Assembly (NCBI GenBank): GCA_945897915.1
Contig: CAMDGB010000011.1
Span: forward strand, 1 to 64,000
From: Chryseobacterium gleum
Lineage (GTDB): Bacteria; Bacteroidota; Bacteroidia; Flavobacteriales; Flavobacteriaceae
Direction: 5' to 3'
DNA: 64,000 bases
Part shown: piece after piece, positions 43,274-53,670 of the stretch
Layout: every line of letters starts with the position of its first letter
How positions within the stretch are numbered: position 1 is the stretch's first letter
Made by a program: the position numbers and the translations under genes
The notes under the pieces: generated by a model
What the model was told of the DNA's origin: nothing
The model's input: the letters and a program-made list of their open reading frames with translations, nothing else
The model's database searches: none

Positions 43274-43798
43274 ATGTATCAAAATTATAAAAACGTAGAA
43301 TTAGTGAAACCAGCAGGTCTTGAATTAAAAGATCGTTTGGTTAGTGTTAATCGTGTTACTAAAGTAACTAAAGGTGGTAGGGCTTTTGGTTTTTCAGCTA
43401 TCGTTGTAGTTGGAGATGAAAATGGAGTAGTAGGCCATGGTTTAGGAAAATCTAAAGATGTTTCTGAAGCAATTGCAAAAGCAGTAGAAGATGCTAAGAA
43501 AAATTTAGTAAAAATTCCTTTAAGTGGACAATCTGTTCCTCATGAGCAAAAAGGTAAATTTGGTGGTGCTAGAGTATTCTTAATGCCAGCTTCACACGGT
43601 ACTGGAGTTATTGCTGGTGGTGCTGTACGTGCGGTATTAGAATCAGTTGGTGTACACGATGTATTATCTAAATCTCAAGGTTCATCAAACCCTCACAACG
43701 TAGTGAAAGCAACTTTTGATGCTTTGTTACAAATGAGAAGTGCTCTTACTGTTGCAAAACAAAGAGGAGTATCTTTAGATAAAGTATTTAAAGGATAA
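43274..43798 (+). CDS. rpsE: 30S ribosomal protein S5
   Basis: 174 residues; double-stranded RNA-binding-like N domain with [20 protein letters not shown] and [20 protein letters not shown], and the C domain with [20 protein letters not shown]. It contributes to decoding accuracy and the mRNA entry helicase. Confidence 0.97.
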   Translation: MYQNYKNVELVKPAGLELKDRLVSVNRVTKVTKGGRAFGFSAIVVVGDENGVVGHGLGKSKDVSEAIAKAVEDAKKNLVKIPLSGQSVPHEQKGKFGGARVFLMPASHGTGVIAGGAVRAVLESVGVHDVLSKSQGSSNPHNVVKATFDALLQMRSALTVAKQRGVSLDKVFKG

Positions 43799-43809
43799 AT
43801 CAAGGAGAT

Positions 43810-43989
43810 ATGAAAATTTTAGTAAAACAAGTAAGAAGTAAAATCAACTGTCCATTAGACCAAAAGAGAACATTAATCGCTCTTGGTATCAGAAAAATGG
43901 GTCAAGTTGTTGAGCACGATGCAAGTCCTGCTGTACTTGGAATGGTAAATAAAGTTAAACACTTAGTTTCTGTTGAAGAAACTAAATAA
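43810..43989 (+). CDS. rpmD: 50S ribosomal protein L30
   Basis: A 59-residue protein that is easily overlooked. It reads MKILVKQVRSKINCPLDQKR with the family block RTLIALGIRKMGQVVEHDAS and ends VKHLVSVEETK, matching L30 throughout. A good AAGGAG ribosome-binding site at 43802-43807 sits just upstream. The position between rpsE and rplO is the conserved one. Confidence 0.97.
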   Translation: MKILVKQVRSKINCPLDQKRTLIALGIRKMGQVVEHDASPAVLGMVNKVKHLVSVEETK

Positions 43990-44002
43990 CAAGATACATG
44001 TT

Positions 44003-44455
44003 ATGAATTTAAGTAATTTACAACCAGCAGAAGGTTCTGTTCACAACCAAAATAAAAGAGTAGGTAGAGGTGAAGGTTCTGGTAAAGGTGGTACCTCAAC
44101 AAGAGGTCACAAAGGAGCCAAATCTCGTTCTGGTTATTCAAAGAAAATTGGTTTTGAAGGAGGTCAAATGCCCCTTCAACGAAGAGTACCAAAGTTTGGT
44201 TTTAAAAACATCAATAGAGTAGAATATCAAGGTATAAATCTTGATACTTTACAAGGTTTAGTAGAAAACGGTGTAATCTCAGAAACTGTAGATTTTACAG
44301 TATTTGTAGAAACACGTTTGGCTACCAAAAATAGCTTAGTAAAGATTTTAGGAAGAGGCGAACTAAAAACAAAATTAAAAGTTAGTGCTCACAAATTTAC
44401 TGCAACTGCAAAAGCGGCTATCGAAGCTGCTGGAGGAGAAGTAGTAATTCTTTAA
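44003..44455 (+). CDS. rplO: 50S ribosomal protein L15
   Basis: 150 residues: MNLSNLQPAEGSVHNQNKRV, the Gly-rich GRGEGSGKGGTSTRGHKGAK and FEGGQMPLQRRVPKFGFKN, and a C-terminal HKFTATAKAAIEAAGGEV. The ATG at 44003 fits the family; an in-frame start 10 codons upstream lies in rpmD. Confidence 0.97.
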   Translation: MNLSNLQPAEGSVHNQNKRVGRGEGSGKGGTSTRGHKGAKSRSGYSKKIGFEGGQMPLQRRVPKFGFKNINRVEYQGINLDTLQGLVENGVISETVDFTVFVETRLATKNSLVKILGRGELKTKLKVSAHKFTATAKAAIEAAGGEVVIL

Positions 44456-44466
44456 TTAGTATAACT

Positions 44467-45810
44467 ATGAAGAAATTTATAGAATCATTTATCAATGTTT
44501 GGAAAATAGAAGAACTAAAAAATAAAATTTTAGTGACTCTAGGTATCTTACTTGTTTACCGTTTTGGTTCGCAAGTAACATTACCAGGTATTGATTCAAC
44601 AAAATTACAAAGTCTTAGTAATCAAACTGAAGGTGGAATCGGTTGGTTAATTAATGTATTTACAGGTGGTGCTTTCTCGGAAGCTTCTATCTTTGCATTA
44701 GGAATCATGCCTTACATCTCTGCATCGATTGTTGTTCAGTTAATGGGAATTGCGATTCCGTATTTACAAAAACTTCAAAAAGATGGTGAAAGTGGTAGAA
44801 AAACACTTAATCAAATTACACGTTGGTTAACTATAGCAATTACATTGGTTCAAGGCCCAGGTTATATTTTTAATTTAAAACAAACCTTACCTGCTGAAGC
44901 ATTTGTAAATCCTGATTTCTTTACTTTCTTCCCTTTATTTGGGTCCGTATTAATTATCGTTTCGGGAACTATTTTCGCAATGTGGTTAGGAGAAAGAATT
45001 ACAGAGAAAGGAATTGGTAACGGAATATCACTATTAATCATGGTGGGGATTTTAGCAAGAATGCCAGAAGCATTTATACAAGAATTCGCAACTGCAATTA
45101 ACAATGGTGGTCCAATGAAAATTATTATTGAAGTAATTATTTGGTTAGTGGTTATTATTGCTACCATATTATTAGTAATGGCTTTGAGAAAAGTTCAGGT
45201 TCAATATGCAAGACGATCAGTTTCTGGAGATTTCGAATCTGATTCAATGGATGATAATAGACAATTTATTCCATTAAAATTGAATTCTGCAGGTGTTATG
45301 CCAATTATTTTTGCGCAAGCAATCATGTTTATACCTGCTGCATTAGCTGGATTATCTAAGTCGGACACGGCTTTAAGCATTTCAAATATGTTTAAAGACC
45401 CATTCGGTTTAGTTTATAATATAGTTTTTGCTTTATTAATTGTTATTTTTACGTATTTTTACACCGCTATTACGGTACCAACCAATAAAATGGCAGATGA
45501 CTTAAAAAGAAGTGGAGGTTTTATTCCAGGTATTAAACCAGGAGCAGAAACAGGAGATTTCTTAGACAAGTTAATGTCTCTAATCACATTTCCAGGTTCA
45601 TTATTCTTGGCTTTAATTGCAGTGTTCCCTGCTATTATCCATGGAGTGTTAGATGTTCAAGGAGCATGGGCTTACTTTTATGGAGGTACTTCGTTAATTA
45701 TTATGGTCGGAGTTGCAATCGATACGATTCAACAAATCAATTCATACTTGTTAAACAAACATTATGATGGTTTAATGAAAAGTGGTAAAAATAGAAAAGC
45801 TGTCGCTTAA
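44467..45810 (+). CDS. secY: preprotein translocase subunit SecY
   Basis: Core channel of the Sec translocon in the inner membrane, 447 residues with ten predicted membrane helices. Family motifs: LLVYRFGSQVTLPGID, GIMPYISASIVVQLM in helix 2, LGERITEKGIGNGISLLIM (about 177-195), ADDLKRSGGFIPGIKPG in the cytosolic C4/C5 region and TAITVPTNKMA. Unlike in many phyla no adk or map gene follows; infA starts 6 bases later. Confidence 0.97.
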   Translation: MKKFIESFINVWKIEELKNKILVTLGILLVYRFGSQVTLPGIDSTKLQSLSNQTEGGIGWLINVFTGGAFSEASIFALGIMPYISASIVVQLMGIAIPYLQKLQKDGESGRKTLNQITRWLTIAITLVQGPGYIFNLKQTLPAEAFVNPDFFTFFPLFGSVLIIVSGTIFAMWLGERITEKGIGNGISLLIMVGILARMPEAFIQEFATAINNGGPMKIIIEVIIWLVVIIATILLVMALRKVQVQYARRSVSGDFESDSMDDNRQFIPLKLNSAGVMPIIFAQAIMFIPAALAGLSKSDTALSISNMFKDPFGLVYNIVFALLIVIFTYFYTAITVPTNKMADDLKRSGGFIPGIKPGAETGDFLDKLMSLITFPGSLFLALIAVFPAIIHGVLDVQGAWAYFYGGTSLIIMVGVAIDTIQQINSYLLNKHYDGLMKSGKNRKAVA

Positions 45811-45816
45811 TTAATT

Positions 45817-46032
45817 ATGGCAAAACAATCAGCAATAGAACAAGATGGAAGCATTGTAGAAGCATTATCTAATGCAATGTTTCGTGTGGAATTAGAAAAC
45901 GGACATGTTGTAATTGCTCATATCTCAGGTAAAATGCGTATGCATTACATTAAATTATTACCAGGAGACAAGGTAAAACTTGAAATGAGTCCTTACGATT
46001 TGTCAAAAGCTAGAATTACTTATAGATACTAA
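45817..46032 (+). CDS. infA: translation initiation factor IF-1
   Basis: 71-residue OB-fold protein that binds the A site during initiation. [40 protein letters not shown] and [20 protein letters not shown] are the typical blocks. Followed by a 70-base gap filled with AGCA-type repeats before rpmJ. Confidence 0.97.
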   Translation: MAKQSAIEQDGSIVEALSNAMFRVELENGHVVIAHISGKMRMHYIKLLPGDKVKLEMSPYDLSKARITYRY

Positions 46033-46035
46033 AAA

Positions 46036-46098
46036 AGCAATAGGCGATAGGCAATAAGCATTAAGCTTAAAGCAAAAAGCATATAGCATAAAGCAAAT
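46036..46098 (+). repeat. degenerate AAGCA-type short repeats inside the operon
   Basis: The infA-rpmJ gap consists of imperfect units such as AAGCAATAGGCGATAGGCAA, TAAGCATTAAGCTTAAAGC and AAAGCATATAGCATAAAGCA, with an AGC about every 6-10 bases. Low-complexity repeat of unknown role, unexpected within a ribosomal operon. Confidence 0.7.
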
Positions 46099-46102
46099 TA
46101 AG

Positions 46103-46219
46103 ATGAAAGTAAGAGCATCAGTTAAAAAAAGAAGCGCAGAATGTATTATCGTGCGTAGAAAAGGAAGATTATACGTTATTAACAAAAAGAATCCTAGATT
46201 TAAACAAAGACAAGGATAA
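46103..46219 (+). CDS. rpmJ: 50S ribosomal protein L36 (without zinc ligands)
   Basis: A 38-residue protein reading [20 protein letters not shown], then [18 protein letters not shown]. The ends match L36 exactly, but of the four zinc ligands of the classical form (Cys11, Cys14, Cys27, His33) only Cys14 remains; the others are Ser, Asn and Phe. It is therefore the zinc-independent type. Conserved position between infA and rpsM, ending 2 bases before rpsM. Confidence 0.96.
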
Positions 46220-46221
46220 TT

Positions 46222-46596
46222 ATGGCAAGAATAGCAGGGGTCGATATCCCAAAAAACAAAAGAGGAGTTATCGCTTTAACATACATTTTTGGTATGGGTA
46301 AAAGTAGAGCTATTGAGGTTTTAGAAAAAGCCAAAGTAAGCCAAGATAAAAAAGTATCTGATTGGAATGATGACGAAATCGGAGCAATTCGTGAAGCGGT
46401 TTCATCATTTAAAATCGAAGGTGAATTACGTTCAGAAATCACATTAAACATCAAACGTTTAATGGATATCGGATGTCAAAGAGGTATTCGCCACAGAGCG
46501 GGATTACCTTTAAGAGGTCAAAGAACAAAAAACAACTCGAGAACAAGAAAAGGTAAAAGAAAAACTGTTGCTAACAAGAAAAAAGCAACTAAATAG
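46222..46596 (+). CDS. rpsM: 30S ribosomal protein S13
   Basis: 124 residues: [38 protein letters not shown] and the C-terminal basic [20 protein letters not shown]. It forms intersubunit bridges in the head. Nine bases before rpsK. Confidence 0.97.
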   Translation: MARIAGVDIPKNKRGVIALTYIFGMGKSRAIEVLEKAKVSQDKKVSDWNDDEIGAIREAVSSFKIEGELRSEITLNIKRLMDIGCQRGIRHRAGLPLRGQRTKNNSRTRKGKRKTVANKKKATK

Positions 46597-46604
46597 TAAA
46601 TAAT

Positions 46605-46988
46605 ATGGCTAAGGCAACTGCAAAAAAACGTAAAGTTATCGTTGAGTCTTCTGGAGAAGCACATATTAGCGCTACTTTTAACAACATCATCATTTCGTTA
46701 ACAAACAAAAAAGGTGAAGTTATTTCTTGGTCGTCAGCTGGTAAAATGGGTTTCAGAGGTTCTAAAAAGAATACTCCTTATGCTGCCCAAATGGCCGCTG
46801 AAGATTGTGGAAAAGTAGCTCTTGAAGCTGGACTTAAAAAAGTAAAAGTTTACGTTAAAGGTCCAGGAAATGGTAGAGAATCTGCTATACGATCAATTCA
46901 TAATAGTGGAATAGAAGTAACTGAAATTATTGATGTTACTCCAATGCCACATAATGGATGTCGTCCTCCAAAGAGAAGAAGAGTATAA
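46605..46988 (+). CDS. rpsK: 30S ribosomal protein S11
   Basis: 127 residues; [40 protein letters not shown] and the end [17 protein letters not shown] identify it. Followed by an 88-base gap with potential RNA structure before rpsD. Confidence 0.97.
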   Translation: MAKATAKKRKVIVESSGEAHISATFNNIIISLTNKKGEVISWSSAGKMGFRGSKKNTPYAAQMAAEDCGKVALEAGLKKVKVYVKGPGNGRESAIRSIHNSGIEVTEIIDVTPMPHNGCRPPKRRRV

Positions 46989-46994
46989 CAATTA

Positions 46995-47070
46995 GTATAA
47001 AACAAAGGTAGGAATTTAGATTATCGAAGGAAAGACCTTAATTCATAATCCCTATCTTAAAATTAAAATT
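46995..47070 (+). promoter_or_regulatory. possible structured leader of rpsD
   Basis: The rpsK-rpsD gap is 88 bases. Segments GGTAGG and GATTAT (about 47007-47025) can pair with ATAATC and CCTATC (about 47045-47057), enclosing an inner AAGGAAAG/CCTT region. S4 is an autoregulator in other bacteria, so a leader is conceivable. No terminator or strong promoter is seen. Confidence 0.3.
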
Positions 47071-47076
47071 TGTAAA

Positions 47077-47682
47077 ATGGCAAGATATACTGGTCCAAAA
47101 ACAAGAATCGCCCGTAAGTTTGGTGAAGCAATTTTCGGAGAAGATAAAGCTTTCGAAAGAAGAAATTATCCTCCTGGTCAACATGGTTTGGCAAAAAGAA
47201 GAGGAAAAAAATCTGAATATGCTGTCCAGTTAATGGAAAAGCAAAAAGCAAAATATACCTACGGTATTTTAGAGCGTCAATTCAGAAATTTATTTGAAAA
47301 AGCAGCTGCTGCTTCAGGCGTAACAGGTGAAATCTTGTTGCAACTTTGCGAAGCTCGTTTAGACAATGTAGTTTACAGAATGGGTATTGCACCTACTCGT
47401 AGATCTGCACGTCAGTTCGTTTCTCACAGACACATCACAGTAAATGGTGAATTGGTAAATGTAGCTTCTTACCACTTAAAACCTGGCGATATTGTTGCAG
47501 TTCGTGAAAAATCTAAATCTTTAGAAGCAATTGAAAGCTCTTTGGCTAACAATTCTTCTGTATATGAATGGATTACATGGAATAATGATACGAAACAAGG
47601 AACGTTTGTAACGGTTCCTCAAAGACTTCAAATTCCAGAAAATATTAAAGAGCAACTAATCGTTGAGTTGTATAACAAATAA
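47077..47682 (+). CDS. rpsD: 30S ribosomal protein S4
   Basis: 201 residues with the S4 RNA-binding domain: [20 protein letters not shown] at the start, [40 protein letters not shown] (about 101-120) and [20 protein letters not shown]. No N-terminal zinc cysteines. Primary assembly protein and known translational regulator elsewhere. Confidence 0.97.
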   Translation: MARYTGPKTRIARKFGEAIFGEDKAFERRNYPPGQHGLAKRRGKKSEYAVQLMEKQKAKYTYGILERQFRNLFEKAAAASGVTGEILLQLCEARLDNVVYRMGIAPTRRSARQFVSHRHITVNGELVNVASYHLKPGDIVAVREKSKSLEAIESSLANNSSVYEWITWNNDTKQGTFVTVPQRLQIPENIKEQLIVELYNK

Positions 47683-47703
47683 TAATTGACATTAGTCGAA
47701 GAT

Positions 47704-48696
47704 ATGGCAATATTTAATTTTCAAAAGCCCGATAAAGTTATCATGATCGATTCAACCGATTTTGAAGGTAAATTCGAATTTAGACCTTTAGAACCTGGTT
47801 ACGGATTGACAGTTGGTAACGCTTTAAGAAGAGTATTACTTTCTGCATTAGAAGGTTTTGCTATTACATCTGTAAGAATAGAAGGTGTTGAACATGAATT
47901 TTCAACAATTTCTGGTGTAGTAGAAGATGTAACTGAAATTATCTTAAATCTGAAACAAGTACGTTTTAAACGTCAAATTGAAGATGTAGATAACGAATCA
48001 GTTTCAATCTCTCTTTCTGGTAAAGATCAAATTACAGCTGGTGATTTCCAAAAATTTATTTCTGGTTTTCAAGTTTTAAATCCAGATTTAGTAATTTGTA
48101 ATCTAGAGAGCAAAACAACTATCAACATGGAACTTTCTATCGAAAAAGGTAGAGGATATGTTCCTGCTGAAGAAAACAAAAAACCTAACGCTCCTATTGG
48201 AACAATTTTTACAGACTCTATTTATACCCCTGTAAAAAATGTGAAGTATTCAATTGAAAACTTCCGTGTTGAACAAAAAACAGATTACGAAAAATTAGTT
48301 TTCGAAATCAAAACTGATGGTTCAATTAATCCAAAAGATGCATTAACAGAAGCAGCCAAAACGTTGATTCATCATTTTATGTTGTTTTCTGACGAAAGAA
48401 TCACTTTAGAAGCTGATGAAATTGCTCAAACTGAGTCTTATGATGAGGAATCATTACACATGAGACAACTATTGAAAACTAAATTAGTTGATATGGACTT
48501 GTCAGTAAGAGCTTTAAACTGCTTAAAAGCGGCTGAAGTTGATACACTTGGAGACTTAGTTTCTTTCAACAAAAACGATTTAATGAAATTCCGTAATTTC
48601 GGTAAAAAATCACTAACTGAATTAGATGAGTTAGTGGCAAATAAAAACCTTACTTTCGGAATGGATTTAGCAAAATACAAGTTAGATAAAGAATAA
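47704..48696 (+). CDS. rpoA: RNA polymerase subunit alpha
   Basis: 330 residues. N-terminal dimerisation domain with [20 protein letters not shown] (about 21-40) and [22 protein letters not shown], and a C-terminal domain with [20 protein letters not shown] and [15 protein letters not shown], the UP-element/activator contact region. The ATG at 47704 gives [12 protein letters not shown], the Bacteroidota N-terminus; an upstream in-frame start 6 codons earlier is rejected. Confidence 0.97.
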   Translation: MAIFNFQKPDKVIMIDSTDFEGKFEFRPLEPGYGLTVGNALRRVLLSALEGFAITSVRIEGVEHEFSTISGVVEDVTEIILNLKQVRFKRQIEDVDNESVSISLSGKDQITAGDFQKFISGFQVLNPDLVICNLESKTTINMELSIEKGRGYVPAEENKKPNAPIGTIFTDSIYTPVKNVKYSIENFRVEQKTDYEKLVFEIKTDGSINPKDALTEAAKTLIHHFMLFSDERITLEADEIAQTESYDEESLHMRQLLKTKLVDMDLSVRALNCLKAAEVDTLGDLVSFNKNDLMKFRNFGKKSLTELDELVANKNLTFGMDLAKYKLDKE

Positions 48697-48757
48697 TTCA
48701 TTCATATTTTGCTCTCCAAAGCGGATTGATGCAAGATGAAGATAAAATAATTACGTC

Positions 48758-49255
48758 ATGAGACACGGAAAAAAATTCAACCATTTAAGCAGACAAACAG
48801 GTCATAGGAAAGCAATGCTTGCTAATATGGCATGTTCGCTAATTGAACACAAGCGTATCAATACAACTGTTGCGAAAGCGAAAGCTTTAAAACAATTTTT
48901 TGAACCTCTTGTAACAAAATCAAAAGAAGATACAACTCACAATAGACGTATTTGTTTTTCTTATTTAAGAAGTAAATATGCTGTTACTGAATTGTTCAGA
49001 GAAGTTGCTGATAAAGTAGCTGATCGTCCAGGAGGTTATACACGTATCATTAAGTTAGGAAACCGTTTAGGGGATAACGCCGATATGGCAATGATTGAAC
49101 TTGTAGATTTCAATACAATTTATTCAACTGCTAAAAAAGAAGTTAAAAAAGCATCTACTCGTAGAGGTAAATCTAAAAAAGCAGATGAAACTGTAGCGGA
49201 AACTCCTGCTGAAGAATCAACTCATACAACTGATACAACAGAAGCTTCTGAATAA
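48758..49255 (+). CDS. rplQ: 50S ribosomal protein L17
   Basis: 165 residues. The core [40 protein letters not shown] and [20 protein letters not shown] is followed by a low-complexity tail of about 40 residues rich in Lys, Ala, Thr and Glu (from [12 protein letters not shown] on) that is common in Bacteroidota and absent in E. coli. Last gene of the operon. Confidence 0.97.
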   Translation: MRHGKKFNHLSRQTGHRKAMLANMACSLIEHKRINTTVAKAKALKQFFEPLVTKSKEDTTHNRRICFSYLRSKYAVTELFREVADKVADRPGGYTRIIKLGNRLGDNADMAMIELVDFNTIYSTAKKEVKKASTRRGKSKKADETVAETPAEESTHTTDTTEASE

Positions 49256-49288
49256 TCATGAAACAATTGATTTAAAATACTTAAAAAA

Positions 49289-49320
49289 GGATAAACAAAT
49301 TTTTGTTTATCCTTTTTTTT
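49289..49320 (+). terminator. terminator of the ribosomal operon
   Basis: GGATAAACAAA / TTTGTTTATCC, 11-bp stem with a very short loop, flanked by A and followed by nine T. It closes the long rplC-rplQ transcript. Confidence 0.92.
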
Positions 49321-49336
49321 TATAAATACTATAATG

Positions 49337-49344
49337 TAATTTTG
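49337..49344 (+). promoter_or_regulatory. -7 box upstream of carA
   Basis: TAATTTTG followed by C matches TAnnTTTG, 62 bases before the carA ATG. No TTTG at the standard distance. Confidence 0.4.
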
Positions 49345-49406
49345 CAATATAAATAAGGTAACTTAAAATTAGATGTTTATCTCTTTTTTAAAAACTACAA
49401 CAACTG

Positions 49407-50516
49407 ATGAAATACAACAACAAACAACAAGCAGTGCTTTTATTAAAAGATGGAACTATTTTCTACGGAAAATCAATTGGAATTTCAGGTACAACTTTTG
49501 GGGAAATTGCGTTTAATACTGGAACAACCGGCTATCAAGAAATATTCACAGATCCTTCGTATTATGGGCAAATTATGGTTACAACAAATGCGCATATCGG
49601 TAATTATGGGGTCAATACAAATGAAGTAGAATCAGATTCTGTTAAAATTTCTTGTTTGGTTTGTAAAAACTTTAGTATGAATTATTCTCGAGTTGAAGCT
49701 TCTGAAAGTCTGTACGACTATCTAGAAAAACAAAACTTAATTGTGATTTCAGACGTTGACACTCGCGCTTTAGTTAGTTATATCAGAGATAACGGCGCAA
49801 TGAATGCAATTATTTCTACAGATGATACTTCAATTGAAGATTTGAAAATCAAATTAGAACAAGCGCCCAATATGGAAGGGTTAGATTTAGCTTCTGTAGT
49901 TTCTACAAAAGAACCTTATTTTTTCGGAAATGAAAATGCCAAATATAAAATAGCCGCTTTAGATTTAGGAATCAAAACAAATATCTTAAGAAATTTAGCC
50001 AAACGTGATTGCTACATTAAAGTGTACCCATACAATGCTACTTTTAACGATATGAAAGCATTTACTCCTGATGGATATTTTTTATCAAACGGTCCTGGAG
50101 ATCCAGATCCGCTAACTACCGCACAAGAAGTAGCCAGAAATATTTTAGCAGAAAACAAGCCTTTATTCGGAATTTGTTTAGGACATCAAGTAATTGCTTT
50201 AGCTAATGGCATTTCAACATATAAAATGTTCAACGGGCACAGAGGCATTAATCATCCGGTTAAAAATCTTGTTACTGGCAAAGGTGAAATTACTTCTCAA
50301 AATCATGGGTTTGCAGTAAATAAAGAGCAATTAGAAAAGCATCCTGATTTTCAATTAACACATGTACACTTAAACGACGGTACCGTAGCAGGTATGAAAA
50401 TGAAATCTAAAAATTGTTTTTCTGTGCAATATCATCCAGAAGCAAGCCCTGGACCTCACGATTCTAGTTACTTATTTGATGAATTCATCGAAAACATAAA
50501 ATCTTCTAAAAACTAA
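49407..50516 (+). CDS. carA: carbamoyl-phosphate synthase small subunit
   Basis: Glutaminase subunit that supplies ammonia to CarB for arginine and pyrimidine synthesis. 369 residues: the N-terminal domain begins LLLKDGTIFYGKSIG and contains FNTGTTGYQEIFTDPSYYGQ, and the class I amidotransferase domain has the nucleophile Cys in FGICLGHQVIALANG (about 254-268) with the His-Glu pair in QYHPEASPGP (about 345-354). carB is not adjacent. It follows the ribosomal terminator and has its own -7 box. Confidence 0.97.
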   Translation: MKYNNKQQAVLLLKDGTIFYGKSIGISGTTFGEIAFNTGTTGYQEIFTDPSYYGQIMVTTNAHIGNYGVNTNEVESDSVKISCLVCKNFSMNYSRVEASESLYDYLEKQNLIVISDVDTRALVSYIRDNGAMNAIISTDDTSIEDLKIKLEQAPNMEGLDLASVVSTKEPYFFGNENAKYKIAALDLGIKTNILRNLAKRDCYIKVYPYNATFNDMKAFTPDGYFLSNGPGDPDPLTTAQEVARNILAENKPLFGICLGHQVIALANGISTYKMFNGHRGINHPVKNLVTGKGEITSQNHGFAVNKEQLEKHPDFQLTHVHLNDGTVAGMKMKSKNCFSVQYHPEASPGPHDSSYLFDEFIENIKSSKN

Positions 50517-50571
50517 AACGTTATCGTTTATAAGTTTTGTAATAATTACGAAATTCGAAAAAAAATATATT

Positions 50572-50579
50572 TAACTTTG
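50572..50579 (+). promoter_or_regulatory. -7 box upstream of eno
   Basis: TAACTTTG matches TAnnTTTG, 37 bases before the eno ATG; the -33 region has no clear TTTG at the standard distance. Confidence 0.4.
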
Positions 50580-50610
50580 TTAAATTAATAATATAGAATT
50601 TTAAAAATAA

Positions 50611-51909
<1,299 letters not shown>

Positions 51910-51921
51910 AACATATTTGTC

Positions 51922-51942
51922 ATGCTGAACTCGTTTCAGCAT
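51922..51942 (+). repeat. dispersed-type inverted repeat ATGCTGAA-TTCAGCAT
   Basis: ATGCTGAA and TTCAGCAT, an 8-bp stem with a 5-base loop, inside TGTCATGCTGAACTCGTTTC. A related shorter element (ATCTGAA / TTCAGAT) lies after queA at 54846-54864. I recognise this type of repeat as common between flavobacterial genes. Not followed by a T run. Confidence 0.65.
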
Positions 51943-51962
51943 CACATTAATTTAACTCACCT

Positions 51963-52001
51963 AACACCTAATTGGCTTAAAAACCTTTTAGGTGTTTTTT
52001 T
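51963..52001 (+). terminator. terminator of eno
   Basis: AACACCTAA / TTAGGTGTT, perfect 9-bp stem with a 16-base loop, then a T run, 54 bases past the eno stop. Confidence 0.85.
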
Positions 52002-52211
52002 ATCGTGTTCATTTCTGTCTATGTAGTTGTTTTTGAAAGTTATTATTTGTCTATAATTTAAATAGTTTTAAATGTAACTTAAATACAATATTTGCTATAA
52101 ATTTTATATATACCTATTGTGCAATTTATCTATGCATTAATTTTAAAATTCAAGAATAAATTATTAAATTCGCAACAGAGATTATTATATATACAAAATA
52201 TACCTATTATC

Positions 52212-53498
52212 ATGTCAAAAAATGCAATTTTAGAAATTAATGGTAACAAATATGAACTTCCTGTTGTTTTGGGAAGCGAAAATGAAACTGCTATTGATAT
52301 TAGTAAATTAAGAGATTTATCAGGTGCGATTACTTATGATCCAGGATATAAAAATTCAGGTGTTTGTAAAAGTGATATTACATTTCTTGATGGTGAAGAA
52401 GGAATTTTAAGATATCGTGGGTATTCAATTGAAGATTTAGCCGCTAAAGGTAACTTTTTAGAGGTTTCCTATTTGGTAATTTTTGGTGAATTACCAACAA
52501 AAAAGCAATTAGCAGATTTTGAAAAGGGTATTCATAAATATACTTTAGTTAATGAAGAAATGAAAAACATCATTGATGGTTTTCCAAAAACTGCTCACCC
52601 AATGGGCGTTTTATCTGCTTTAACAAGTGCACTTACCGCTTTTAATCCAAAAGTTGTAAATGTTGAAAACGAAAAAGAAATGTATGAAGCCATTTGTAAA
52701 ACTATGGGCAAATTCCTAGTTTTAGCAACTTGGACATACAGAAAAAGCATGGGATTTCCATTAAATTATTACGACAATACCATTGGATATGTAGATAATT
52801 TTATGCAATTAATGTTTAAATTACCTACAGAACCATACAGTATTAATCCTACAGTAGTAGCTGCTTTAGATAAACTATTTATCCTACACGCTGATCATGA
52901 ACAAAACTGTTCAACTTCTACAGTTCGTATGGTAGGTTCTTCTCATGCCGGATTATTTGCTTCCATTTCTGCCGGAGTTTCTGCATTATGGGGTCCATTA
53001 CACGGTGGTGCCAATCAAGCAGTTTTGGAAATGTTAGAAGCTATTCAAAAAGATGGTGGCGATGCCGATAAGTATTTAGCAAAAGCAAAAGATAAAAATG
53101 ACGAATTCCGTTTAATGGGATTTGGACATAGAGTATATAAAAATTTCGATCCCAGAGCAAAAATTATCAAAAAGGCTGCAGACGAAGTTTTAGCTGAGTT
53201 AGGTGTAAATGACCCAATTTTAGCCATAGCAAAAAAATTAGAAGAATCTGCTTTAGTAGATCCGTATTTCGTAGAAAGAAAATTATATCCTAATGTTGAC
53301 TTCTACTCAGGTATTATTTATCGTGCTTTAGGTATCCCAACAGATATGTTTACTGTATTATTCGCAATTGGTCGATTACCAGGTTGGATTGCTCAATGGA
53401 AAGAAATGCGACTAAATAAAGAACCAATTGGTCGTCCAAGACAAGTTTATACAGGTCATCCATTAAGAGATTTTGTAAAATTTGAAGACAGAAAATAA
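52212..53498 (+). CDS. gltA: citrate synthase
   Basis: First enzyme of the TCA cycle, condensing oxaloacetate and acetyl-CoA. The 428-residue protein is the Gram-negative large type: N-terminal SKNAILEINGNKYELPV, then the core with HPMGVLSALTSALTAF, NCSTSTVRMVGSSHAGLFAS and WGPLHGGANQAVLEML (catalytic His), GFGHRVYKNFDPRAKI (about 301-316) with the second active-site His, and NVDFYSGIIYRALGIP. The ATG at 52212 is preferred; the open frame upstream to 52119 codes for an unconserved hydrophobic stretch. Confidence 0.97.
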   Translation: MSKNAILEINGNKYELPVVLGSENETAIDISKLRDLSGAITYDPGYKNSGVCKSDITFLDGEEGILRYRGYSIEDLAAKGNFLEVSYLVIFGELPTKKQLADFEKGIHKYTLVNEEMKNIIDGFPKTAHPMGVLSALTSALTAFNPKVVNVENEKEMYEAICKTMGKFLVLATWTYRKSMGFPLNYYDNTIGYVDNFMQLMFKLPTEPYSINPTVVAALDKLFILHADHEQNCSTSTVRMVGSSHAGLFASISAGVSALWGPLHGGANQAVLEMLEAIQKDGGDADKYLAKAKDKNDEFRLMGFGHRVYKNFDPRAKIIKKAADEVLAELGVNDPILAIAKKLEESALVDPYFVERKLYPNVDFYSGIIYRALGIPTDMFTVLFAIGRLPGWIAQWKEMRLNKEPIGRPRQVYTGHPLRDFVKFEDRK

Positions 53499-53506
53499 AT
53501 TAAATT

Positions 53507-53532
53507 AATCCCGATTTTATCGGGATTTTTTA
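53507..53532 (+). terminator. terminator of gltA
   Basis: AATCCCGAT / ATCGGGATT with a 3-base loop and a T run, 8 bases past the gltA stop. Confidence 0.9.
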
Positions 53533-53670
53533 TTTTTAAGTAATAGCTTTAATTTGGATTAAAATAAATTTATTTACTCTAAAACAAAGATATATTGTTT
53601 GTTTTGAGAAATTCTCTGAATTATTTCATAAAATAATACCTTGCGACCTTCCGTGTTTGTGACGTATTAA

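Larger units (their letters stand above)
51910..52211 (+). other. 302-base intergenic region between eno and gltA
   Basis: Contains a dispersed-type hairpin (51922-51942), the eno terminator (51963-52001) and an AT-rich gltA upstream part. In the latter the 11-base word ATATACCTATT occurs twice, at 52108-52118 and 52198-52208, the second directly before the gltA ATG. ACAATATTTGC at about 52085 is only an imperfect -7 box. No gene is seen. Confidence 0.6.

Noticed and set aside
46033-46102. CRISPR-like array between infA and rpmJ
   Set aside because: The units are short (about 6-10 bases), degenerate and without unique spacers.
52119-52211. 31-codon extension of gltA (possible targeting or membrane segment)
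   Set aside because: AT-rich, unconserved in character, and the ATG at 52212 gives the normal citrate synthase start.
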